Assembly: GCA_021654635.1 (NCBI GenBank)
Contig: AP025179.1
Coordinates: 4,154,001-4,218,000 of the forward strand
DNA from: Mycobacterium kiyosense
GTDB lineage: Bacteria; Actinomycetota; Actinomycetes; Mycobacteriales; Mycobacteriaceae
Direction of reading: 5' to 3'
Length of the DNA: 64,000 bases
This document shows, in pieces, positions 17,806-28,000 of this stretch. Position 1 is the first letter of the stretch. Each line of letters begins with the position of its first letter. The notes under the pieces were generated by a model. That model was not told the DNA's origin. It did no database searches and saw nothing but the letters and a program-made list of their open reading frames with translations. The position numbers and the translations under genes are program-made.

Positions 17806-19714
17806 ATGACCCAATCCCACCAGCCGGACCGTGCTGTCCTGACGCGGCTGACCCAAGAATTCGACGCGTTGGCCCGTCAGATGTCTCGGGTATCCGGCGA
17901 GCTCAGCCAACTGGACCGACTCTTCACCGCTACCGCCGCGACCGCTGCGACTACGGCGCCGGTCACGCCACCAGGAGCGCCGGGCCAGCACGCCGCGCCA
18001 CCACAGCCTGTTCCGCAGCAGCCAGTGCCGTACTGGCAGAACTACTGGCAGTACTGGACGCCCGCCTCGGCGACCCCGCAGCCGCCGCGGCCGCCACGCC
18101 AACGGGCGCCGCGTCCCGCGCCGGTACCGTCAGTGCGGCCGCATCCCACTCCCCCAGCGCCGCATCCCGCTCCCCCAGCGCCGCCGGCACCGACCGAATC
18201 CCGTTGGATCGGCAAGCTTCTCGCCGTCGCGGGCGTGGCCGTGACGCTGATCGGCGTGGTGCTGCTGCTGGTGCTCGCCGCAAAGGCCGGGCTGCTCCGG
18301 CCGGAGATCCGGGTGGCGGGCGGTGGCGCGCTGTCGGCCGGCCTGGTGGCGGTGGCCACTCGGTTGCGTGGCCGCCCGGGCGGACACGTTGGCGCAATCG
18401 CGCTGGCCGCCACCGGTATTGCCGCCGCGTACCTGGATGTCATCGCGGTCGTGACCATCTACGAATGGATCCCGGCGCCATTTGGTTTGGCGCTGGCTGC
18501 CGCGGTAGGCGGCGCGGGCCTGGCTTTGGCCCCGCCGATGGGATTCCGAACACCTGGCGTTGTTGGTGCTGGTGCCTCTGATCGGACTGGCACCCGCGCT
18601 GACCCACGGCGTGGACCTGCTGCTCGTCAGCTTCATGCTGGCGTTGTCGGCGGCCGCCTTGCCGGTACAACTCGGCAAAGACTGGATCTGGATGCACGCT
18701 GCCCGGATCGCCGCGCCGACGCTGCCACTGCTGTTCGCGTTGATTGCGATCAGCGATCACGACAACGCCTGGTTGCTCGGTGGTGCTTGCGGGGTGGCGG
18801 CGATCCTGTCCATCGCCGGCGGTCTGATCCTGCTGCCGACCACGACCGATAAGGGCGCGCTTGCGCTGCTGACCGTCGCCGGTACGGTACCCATTCTGGT
18901 CAGCGCGATCGGAGTCAATCACGCTCTGGCAGCAGCTCTTTCGGCCGCATTGGCCGCAGCCATGCTGGCGGTCGCGCTGGTCGGTAAGCACCCCCGGACC
19001 GTCGCCCGCATCTGGTCGTCATGGTCGGCGACCTCGGCGCTGGTTGCGCTCACCGTCGCGTTCGACGGCTATGTCGAAGGTCCCCTACTACTTGCGCTGG
19101 CGATCGTGGTGGCCTTCGCCGGGCGGCGCGACATCGTAGCGCGCTGGGCCGCAGCCGGATTCGGTGTCGTCGGCACCGGCTTGTTCATCAGGTACGCCCC
19201 GCTGCATGCACTGGTGCGGGCGACCACGGTGCCGACGTCGGTTGCCGTGTCCACGTTGGCGGCCAGCCTGCTCATCATCGCGCTTGCGGTCGTCGTGACG
19301 CGGACTTGGACGGGCGTCGCCAAGCAGAACCCCGACCTGGTCCGCTTCTGGTTCGCCGCGGCGGGCGCCCTGGTGACCTACGCGGTCACCGCGTTCACGG
19401 TGACAACCGGAGTCCTGATCGCCGGCACCGGCGGCGGCTTCCTGGCCGGCCAGATGGCGGCCACCATCATCTGGATCGGCGTGGCGGCGGCACTGTTCGT
19501 CTATGCGCTGCGGGTGGCCGGGCAGGAGCGCCACCAGGCGATCACCGCCGGGCTGGCTCTCACTGCGGCCGCGACCGCCAAGCTGTTCCTGTTCGACCTC
19601 GCGACGCTGGACGGCATATTCCGGGTGGCGGCGTTCATCGTGGTGGGGCTGGTGCTGCTGGGCATGGGCGCGGGGTATGCCCGCAGCCTGGCCTCCGGAG
19701 ATCAACGCAGCTGA
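17806..19714 (+). CDS. DUF2339 polytopic membrane protein, one frameshift
   Basis: About 635 residues. An N-terminal ~75-residue helical region that could coil, a proline-rich stretch (residues ~65-125, with WQNYWQYW inside), then a long run of more than a dozen hydrophobic helices starting with LLAVAGVAVTLIGVVLLLV, typical of DUF2339. The function of the family is unknown. The frame changes by one base at the CCCC run 18530-18533; removing one C restores ALARRWDSEHLALLVLVP across the junction. No other lesion is seen, so a sequencing indel is likely. It follows the two-component pair on the same strand, 60 bp away, and ends before a strong terminator. Confidence 0.8.
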
Positions 19715-19725
19715 AACTGACGGGG

Positions 19726-19755
19726 CCCCGCCGAACAGAGCGCAGTTCGGCGGGG
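19726..19755. terminator. Bidirectional hairpin terminator
   Basis: CCCCGCCGAAC (19726-19736) and GTTCGGCGGGG (19745-19755) form a perfect 11-bp stem with an 8-nt loop, between the convergent DUF2339 gene and qcrB copy. No long T-tract follows, as is usual in mycobacteria. Confidence 0.75.
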
Positions 19756-19803
19756 TCTGTCGCACCTACGTGAGCGAAGCCTTCCCGTCGCGGCACGGCT
19801 CCC

Positions 19804-21403
19804 TCAGCGAGACTTTCGCAGTACGGCGATCAATCGACGCTCCGCCGCATGCCGGGCCGCCGAGAGCGCCGCGTCCTGCGCCGGCGGATCAGCCACAAGC
19901 AAGCTGCCGCCGCCGGGAGTTCCGGCCGAGCCCAGCTTGTTCATCTTCTTCGGCACTGGCGCACCTTGATATTCCAGCGGGAGGGGCCCCAACGGCTGGT
20001 GCAATTCGACGTAGGCGCCGTGCGGCAGACGCTTGATGATGCCGGTCTCCACACCGTGCTCGAGCACCGCGCGGTCGCTGCGCTGCAGCCCGACGGCCCA
20101 CCGGTAGGTGATGAAGTAGACCAGCGGCGGCAGGACCACCATGCCGATGCGGCCGATCCAGGTGGTGGCGTTGAGCGAGATGTGGAACTTGAACGCGATG
20201 ATGTCGTTCATCGCGGCCAAAGTCAGCACCGCATAGAACGAAATCGCCATGGCGCCAACGGAAGTGCGCACCGGCACGTCACGCGGCCGCTGCAGCAGGT
20301 TGTGGTGGGCGTAGTCGCCGGTGAACCGCTTCTCCAGGAACGGATAGATGATCAGCAGGATGAAGACCAGCCCCATGATCAGTGCGACACCGACGGTGGC
20401 CGGCACCGTGTGATGGCCGAGGTAGATCTCCCAGGCCGGCCACAGCCGCTGCAGGCCATCCGGCCACATCATGTAGAAGTCGGGCTGCGAGCCGGCCGAC
20501 ACCTGAGAGGGCTTGTAAGGGCCCAGGTTCCAGATCGGGTTGATCTGCAACAGCCCGCCCATCAGGCCCAGCACACCGACGATGCAGGCGAAGTAAGCGC
20601 CGGACTTCACCGCGAAGCCCGGCATCACCCGAACACCTACCACGTTGTGCTCGGTGCGACGCGGACCAGGGAATTGCGTGTGCTTCTGGAACCACACCAG
20701 CGCCACATGCACACCGATCAGCGCCAGGATGACGCCCGGCAGCAACAGCACGTGCAGCGCATACAGGCGAGGAATAAGCACGGTGCCGGGGAAGTCGCCG
20801 CCGAACAGCGCCCAGTGCAGCCAGGTCCCGATCACCGGTAGCCCCAACGTGATTGACGACAGTGCGGCGCGCAGCCCGATACCGGAGAGCAGGTCGTCGG
20901 GCAGCGAGTAACCGAAATAGCCCTCGAACATCGACAGGATCAGCAGCAGCGACCCGATCACCCAGTTCGCCTCACGCGGCCGGCGGAACGCGCCGGTGAA
21001 AAAACACCCGCGCCAGATGCACCATGATCGACGCGGAGAACATCAGCGCCGCCCAGTGGTGAACCTGGCGCACGAACAGGCCGCCGCGCACCTCGAAGGA
21101 GATGTTGAGCGCCGTCTCGTAGGCCCGCGACATCTCCACCCCGCGCAGCGGCTGGTAGACGCCGTTGTAGGTGACCTCGGCCATCGACGGGTCGAAGAAC
21201 AGGGTCAGATACACACCGGTGAGCAGCAGCACAATGAAGCTGTACAGCGCGATCTCACCGAGCAGGAACGACCAGTGCGTCGGGAACACCTTGTTGAGCT
21301 GGCGACGCACCGCGGCCGACGGGTGATACCGGGCGTCGACCTCAATCGCTTGTCGCGCAACGGTATTCGTCAAATTCAGGTCCACGGCGACCATCCCCCT
21401 CAC
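19804..21403 (-). CDS. qcrB: Orphan cytochrome b subunit QcrB paralogue, one frameshift
   Basis: About 530 residues, closely similar to QcrB of the mycobacterial bc1 complex, which oxidises menaquinol in the membrane. Landmarks: [26 protein letters not shown] at the N-terminus, the heme-ligand pairs in [21 protein letters not shown] and RLYALHVLL...GVHVALV, and HHNLLQRP later. No qcrC or qcrA adjoins it. At 20999-21004 there are six A (plus strand); five would restore [15 protein letters not shown], so this is a one-base homopolymer indel. Relative to M. tuberculosis QcrB the Thr313-Glu314 pair reads Pro-Asp (20458-20463) and the following PPWE reads PAWE. The start is GTG 21403 or a nearby GTG. 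A BlaI-like palindrome lies upstream. Confidence 0.82.
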
Positions 21404-21444
21404 GCCCGGCCCGCGCCGTTGCGAGTCGGTAGTTCGCCACGTAT

Positions 21445-21461
21445 TACTACGCGACGTAGTA
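21445..21461. promoter_or_regulatory. Operator TACTACG-CGA-CGTAGTA, BlaI/MecI-like
   Basis: Perfect 7-bp inverted repeat, 42 bp upstream of the qcrB paralogue's first possible start, with an extra TGTAGTA half-site at 21470-21476. TACTAC/GTAGTA dyads are the type bound by BlaI/MecI/CopY winged-helix repressors. Mycobacterial BlaI is known to control respiratory/ATP-synthase genes as well as beta-lactamase. The assignment is inference. Confidence 0.5.
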
Positions 21462-21581
21462 CCACCGAATGTAGTACTTATCCGTGCCGATGTAAACGAA
21501 TCTTTTGACGCGCAGCGCTAACCACAGCGCGCACCGCTCGAAAGGTGTTCCGCGCCAGCGTGATACGGATATCAGAGTGGG

Positions 21582-21974
21582 CTAGGACGTCTCCAGGATC
21601 GCCACGGCTGCGGCGGTGTCCGCCTCATGAGTGAGCGAGACGTGAATCGTCACGTCGGCCAGATGCTTGGCGATCTCGCCACTGAGCCGGACCCTCGGGC
21701 GACCCCACATGTCGGTGACCACCTCGATGTCGCGGTGAATGTCCTCCGGCAACACCGGGCGCTGTGCGAAGCGTGATCCCGACCAGGCCTTGATTACCGC
21801 CTCCTTGGCCGCCCATCGGGCAGCCAGGTGCCGTGCCGCCGAGGAACTCTTGTCGGAGGCGTCGCGGCGCTCGCCGGGGGTGAAAGTTTCGGCGAACACC
21901 GTGCCCGGTTGATCGACCTGCTCGGCGAAATCCGGGATGGAGACAAGGTCGATCCCGATTCCGACGATGCCCAT
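21582..21974 (-). CDS. acpS: Holo-[acyl-carrier-protein] synthase AcpS
   Basis: A 130-residue group I phosphopantetheinyl transferase that loads the ACP domain of FAS-I with 4'-phosphopantetheine from CoA. The family motifs are GIDLVSIPDF near residue 7 (Asp for Mg binding) and WAAKEAVIKAW near residue 54 (Glu and Lys). Length and ATG start match M. tuberculosis AcpS (Rv2523c). It lies 28 bp downstream of fas on the same strand, the conserved fas-acpS operon. Confidence 0.96.
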   Translation of the reverse strand: MGIVGIGIDLVSIPDFAEQVDQPGTVFAETFTPGERRDASDKSSSAARHLAARWAAKEAVIKAWSGSRFAQRPVLPEDIHRDIEVVTDMWGRPRVRLSGEIAKHLADVTIHVSLTHEADTAAAVAILETS

Positions 21975-22002
21975 GGGTGGCCAGGTTAACCGATCGTCCG
22001 GA

Positions 22003-25000
22003 TCAGCCCGCAGACACCTGGTCGGCCCGGTAGGTGTCGCCGTCGCCCAGCCGGGAGTCGGGGTTCAGCAGCATCCTCGCCTCCTGCGGCTTCTCCGGCC
22101 CGTCGTGGTCGAAGCGACGATCCGGCGGCCGCTGGTACATCGGCTCGCCGCCGGCGATCGCCGACATCAACCGGCGCTGACCGGCCAGCAGGCGAGCGTC
22201 CGCGCGGCGCTGGTAGTCCGCGCGCTGCGCGGGGTCCAGCGCAGCGATGAACGCTTGGGGATGCACCAGCGCTACCAGACCCGACACGTGACCGAACCCG
22301 AGACTGGTCAACATGCCGGCCTTCAGCGGGAACCTGCCGCTCAAGCGCAGCGTGTCGCGCAGCCAGACGAAGTGCGAGGAATTGGCCAGCTCGTCGTCGA
22401 CACAATCCAGGCTGCGGTTGGGCGGAATGACCCCGTCGCGGAGTATCTGGCACAGACCCATCATCTGGAACACCGCCGCACCACCCTTGGCGTGACCGGT
22501 CAGGCTCTTCTGCGACACCACGAACAGCGGGGCGCCCTCGGAGCGACCCAGCGAGTCGGCGAGCCGCTCGTGCAGTTCGGTCTCGTTGGGATCGTTGGCC
22601 AGCGTCGACGTGTCGTGCTTGGAGATCACCGCGATGTCGTCGGCGGTGACGCCCAGCTTGGCCAGCGCGCGCGCCAGCGCAGAGTCCTTACCCCCGCGGC
22701 CCGCACCCAACGCGCCCAGCCCGGGGGCCGGGATCGAGGTGTGCACCCCGTCACCGAAGGACTGCGCGTAGGCGACCACCGCCAGCACCGGCAACCCCAT
22801 CCGCAGGGCCAGGTCGCCGCGGGCCAGCAGGATGGTGCCGCCGCCCTGGGCCTCGACGAAGCCCAGCCGGCGCCGGTCGTTGGGCCGCGAGAACTTCGCG
22901 TCGTCGATGCCCCGACCGCGCATCATCGAGGTGTCCGCGGTGGCGGCCATGTCACCGAAGCCGATGATGGCCTCCAGCGTGAGGTCGTCCAGACCACCGG
23001 CCACTACCAGCTCCGCTTTGCCCAGCCGGATCTTGTCGACGCCCTCCTCGACCGAGACCGCCGCCGTCGCGCACGCGGCGACCGGGTGGATCATCGAGCC
23101 GTAGCTGCCCACGTAGGACTGAATCACGTGCGCGGCAACGACATTCGGCAGAACTTCCTGCAAGATGTCGTTCGGCTTGTTACGGCCGAGCAGGTTGCCG
23201 TGGTACATGGTCTGCATCGAGGTCATGCCGCCCATCCCGGTGCCCTGCGTGCTGGCCACCAGGCTCGGGTGCACGTAACGCATCACCTCGGCCGGCGAGA
23301 ACCCGGCGGACAGGAACGCGTCGACGGTGGTGACGATGTTCCACAGCGCCACGCGGTCGATCGAGTTGGCCATATCCGGGCTGATGCCCCACACCGTCGG
23401 GTCGAATCCGGTCGGGATCTGCGCCCCGACTACCCGGGACAGCTTGGTCTTACGAGGCACCCGGACCTCGGTACCGGCTCTGCGGGTGACCTGCCAGTCA
23501 CCCGAGTCGGGCGCCGGCCGGATGACCGTGTGCTCGGGATCGAACTCGGCGAACGACCGCGCCTCGGCCTCGGAGGACACCACGAAGGTGAAGTCCTTGT
23601 CCAGGAAGACCGACACCAACAACGGCGACGCGTGGTCGGGGTCGATCGCACCGTCGTCGACGAACTCCCGAATCCCACAGCGCTGGACGACCGCGTCGTG
23701 GTAACGCTCGACGAGCTCGGATTCGTCCACCAGATCACCGGATTGCGTGTCATACCAACCCGGTTGGGGGTCGTCCTCCCAGCGGACCAGCCCGGTGGTC
23801 CAAGCCAGCTCGAGCACGCCGGCGGCCGACAGTTCGTTCTCGACCTCCATCTCGAAGCGGGTACGTGACGAGCCGTACGGCCCGATTTCGGCACCGCCGA
23901 CGATCACCACCAGGTCGGCCGGGTCGACATCCAGGTCGTCCCATTCCGGCGGCGGCGCGGGCGTGTAGCCGCGGGGCGGCGACGGCAACGCCGCGATGGT
24001 GCCTTCGGCCGGAGTGTCATCCTCGTCCGCCGCCTCGGACGTCATCTCCGCGCGGGCCTTGGCGGCCAGCTCGGCCATGTCCAGTTCGACGTCGGCCAAT
24101 CCACCGGTGAAGTCGGCCTTGATCGGCGAACTCGACGCGGCCACTTTGGATTCCACGTCGCACAGGCCCAGCAGCATCGCCGCCATCTCGTCGGTCGAGT
24201 AGGTCCTGACACCGGCTTCCTCGACGGCGGTGACGATGGCGTCGTTGTGACCCATCAGCCCCGTCCCGCGGGTCCAGCCGATCAGCGCGTGCGCCAAGCT
24301 GACTCGTTCCGCCCACGAGGATTCGGCGTGCCAACGACTGACCACCGCGTCCAGCGCCGACTTCGCCTCCCGTTAGGCGCCGTCACCGCCGAACATGCCG
24401 CGGTTGGGCGAGCGGGGCAGCACCACGTGCAGCCGTGAGGCGATGTCGCGCTCAGCGCCGATCTTCGACAGCCCGCTGATCAGCCGTTGCGCGGCCCACA
24501 GCAGTACCTTCATCTCCATCTCGGCGCGCGCCCCGACTTCGGACATGTCGCCGACCACCCGCGGTGCGGCGAACGGGAACAACAGCGTTGGGGTCTGCGC
24601 GTCCTTGATGTGAATCGATTGCGGCCCAAGGCTCTCGCTCTGCTCGGAACCGACCCAGTCGACCAGGGCGTCGATGTCGGAGTAGGACGCCATGTTGGCC
24701 GGCACCACCCACAACGCCGCACCGAAGCGGGCGTGATCGCGGTAGAGCTCGCGGTAGAACGCCAGTCGCTCGTCATTGAGCTTGGAGGTGGTGGCGACGA
24801 CGGTGGCGCCGCCGTCGAGCAGGCGCGCGACCACCGATGCGGCAATGGAGCCCTTGGAAGCACCTGTCACGACCGCGATTTCGGCGCTGTAGGGGCCGGG
24901 GTCGGGGTTCTCGGCGCCGGCGGCGATCCGGCCGTACAGGGCGGCGTGGATCTGCCGGCCCGCGGCCAGCGACTTGCCCTGCCACCAGGTGGCCTGCGTG

Positions 25001-28000
25001 GCGACGACGTGGCCGGCCCCCTCGAACCGCTCCGAGACCCGCAGCCAGTCGGCGTCGATGTCACCTTCGTCGGCCAGCCACAGCTTGACCAGGTCCTCGC
25101 GGGCGCTGGCCCAGCGGTCGTCGAAGACGACAGCCTTCTTGCCGTCGAACACCGGCGCCACCAAACGCGGCCAGTCCGAGCCCAATTCGGCAGTCACCAG
25201 GTCGATGAGCTCTGCGTCGGTGGCCGCCGGCGGCACGCTCGCGGGTTCGTCGAGGCCCAGCTGACCCAGCACCAGGCGGGCGGCCGAGGCCAACACGCCG
25301 TCGCGGCCGGTGATCTGGTCGGTGAATTCACTGAGCGCGGCCGCGTCGACGGTCGCGCCGCCACCGCCACCGGCCGAGGGCAGCGACACCGAAACCCCAT
25401 GGCGCGCAGCCACCGCGGCGACAGCGCCATCGATCACCTTGTCGACCGACGCGGCGTCGGCCAGGGCGCCCTCGTGCAGATGACCCATTGCGCCACCACG
25501 GACGCTGGTGCCCTCCCGGGTGCCCAGCGCCACCTCGACGGTGACGTGCTTGACCCAACCCTCGCCGAGTTCCCAGGTCTTCGTCACCCGCTCGGCGATG
25601 GCAGCGGGCCGCTTGCCGGACGGGCCGAACACCGTACGCAACTGGTCGTTGATCGCATCGGAAAGCACCGGACCGTAAGGCTTGTAGGTGCGGGCCAGTT
25701 TGGTCACCTGCGCGCGCAGCCCGGCCAGGTCGGCCTCGGCGGCGCCGTCGATGGCACCCAGGTTCAGCTCCGAGCCCAGGTCGACCAACAACTGGTTGCG
25801 CCGCGAGGAGGCGCCGTCGGTGATCGACTCGATGGAGTCCAACGGCTCGATCTGGTCCAGGCGCATCTTCGCCGAGATCGCGATCAGGGCCAGCGTGGCA
25901 TCGGCGGCGTCGAACGGGATGTCGTCGGGACGCGGACCACCTGAGGGCGCGGCCGCGGGAACCGGCGCGGGAGCGGCGGCGGCTTGCGGTTCAGCGGCGG
26001 AATCAGCAACCGGCTCTTCGACTTCCGGTTCCGGCTCGGGATCGGTGTCGGTGGCGAACAACACCGCGGCATCGCGCTCGGCGTTGAGCACCTCCACCGT
26101 GCTGTGCGCGTATTCGGGCAGTTTGAGAGTGTTGGTGGCCAGGCCCGCGACCGTCGGTGCCGTCTTCACGCCGATCTCGACGAACCGCTCCACCCCCAGG
26201 CCGCCGGCGGCCTCCTCGATGAACAGCAGGTCCTGCGTCTCGATCCAGCGCACCGGGCTGGCGAACTGCCAGGCCAACAGCTCGATCAGGATCTTGCGTG
26301 CCAGGTCGCGTGGCCGTTCGTTGAGCCAGGTGTCGTAGTCGGCCAGCACCTCGTCGAGCGGTTCGGCGGGCACCAGGTCCCGGATCTCCTGGATGAAGTC
26401 ACGGTCCAGCGTGAAAGGCCGCGGCACCAGGTTCGGGATGTAGCGCCCCAGGATCAGTTCGGGGTCCTTGTCGCGCGGCATCAGTCGTTCCAGCGAGCGA
26501 CGGAACTCGGCGACGCCGACCCGCAGCACCCGGGAGTGGAACGGCACGTCGATGCCCGGCACCAGGATGAAAGAGCGCTTGCCGCCGGTGATCTCGCGAC
26601 GCCGCTCGACTTCTTCCTCCAAAGCCTCCAGACCGCGCACCGTGCCGGCGATCGCGTACTGCGACCCACGCAGGTTGAAGTTCACGATCTCCAGGAATTC
26701 ACCGGTGCGCTCGGCGATGCCGGCCACGAAGTCGGTGACTTCCTCGTCGGGCAAGTCGATTTGGGAGGGTCGGATGGCGGCCAGCCGGTAGTTGGAGCGG
26801 CCCAGCTCGTCGCGCGGCACGATGTCGTGCATGTTGGAGCCACGGTGGAACACGGCTTCGAGCAGTGCGTCGAGCTCGAAAACCCCACTCACACAAGCCA
26901 ATGCGGTGTATTCACCCACCGAGTGGCCGCAGGTGATGGCATTTTCGACGAAGGCGCCCTGCTCGCGCATCTCGGCGACCTGCGCGGCCGCCACCGTGGC
27001 CATCGCGACCTGGGTGAACTGGGTGAGGAACAGCACACCGTCGGGGTGGTGGTAGTGCACTCCGCTGGCGATGATGCTGGTCGGGTTGTCGCGGACCACG
27101 TGCAGCACCGAGAAGCCCAGGGTGTCCCTGGTGAACCTGTCCGCCTCGTCCCACACCTTGCGGGCCGCCTTCGAGCGGGCCCGCACATCCATGCCCATAC
27201 CCTTGTGCTGGATGCCCTGACCGGGGAAGGCGTAGACCGTCTTGGGCGAGGCCAACCGAGCGGTCGCCGACATGACCAGGTCGGTGCCGATCTTGGCGGT
27301 CACCTCCAAAACCTCTGCGCCCTGGTCTATTCCGACCCGTTCGACCCGGAAGTCGACCTCGTCGCCGGGCAGCACCATGCCGAGGAATCGTGCGGTCCAG
27401 CCGACCAGTCGCGCCGGTGGGCGGGCTTGGCCGTCGGTGGCGGTAACCGCGTGCTGGGCGGCCGCCGACAGCCACATGCCGTGCACGATCGGCGATCCCA
27501 GCCCGGCCAGCAGGGCCGCGGCCTTGTCGGTGTGGATGGGGTTGTGGTCGCCGGACACCACGGCGAACGGTCGCATGTCCACCGGCGCAGCGATTTTGAC
27601 GTCGCGGCGGCGCCGCCGCGGGGTGTCGGTGGCGTTCTCGGAGACCGCACCGCCGGCCCGGACCGGGTCGGCAAGTTCGGCCGTACCGGTGCGGCCCAGG
27701 ATCGCGAACCGCTCTTCCAGGGTCGCGACGAGGGACCCGGTCTGCGAGGTCACCGTGACCGTGACGGGAACGACGCGGCCCATGTCGGTATCGGTTGCCC
27801 CGGTAGCCGTTGCGACGACGGTCAATTCGGTCGGCACCGTGGGCAGCTGCTCGGCTAGCCGGACGGCGTGGTCTAAGTGCACCAGGCTGAGCAGGCCCTC
27901 CACCACCGGCACCCCGGTGTCGGTGACCGCTGCACCGATCGCGGCGAAAACCGCGGGCCAGCAATGCCCGACGAGCGCGTCGGGCACCGTGGTCAGGCTC

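Noticed and set aside
20999..21004. Programmed ribosomal frameshift in the qcrB copy
   Set aside because: No canonical slippery heptamer plus downstream structure is evident; an extra base in an A6/T6 run is the simpler explanation.
21937..23868. Long plus-strand open frame opposite acpS/fas
   Set aside because: It is an antisense shadow produced by high-GC third positions of fas; composition is Arg/Gly/His-rich and matches no family. The same holds for the long open frames at 24487-25944, 25984-27858 and 27877-30726.
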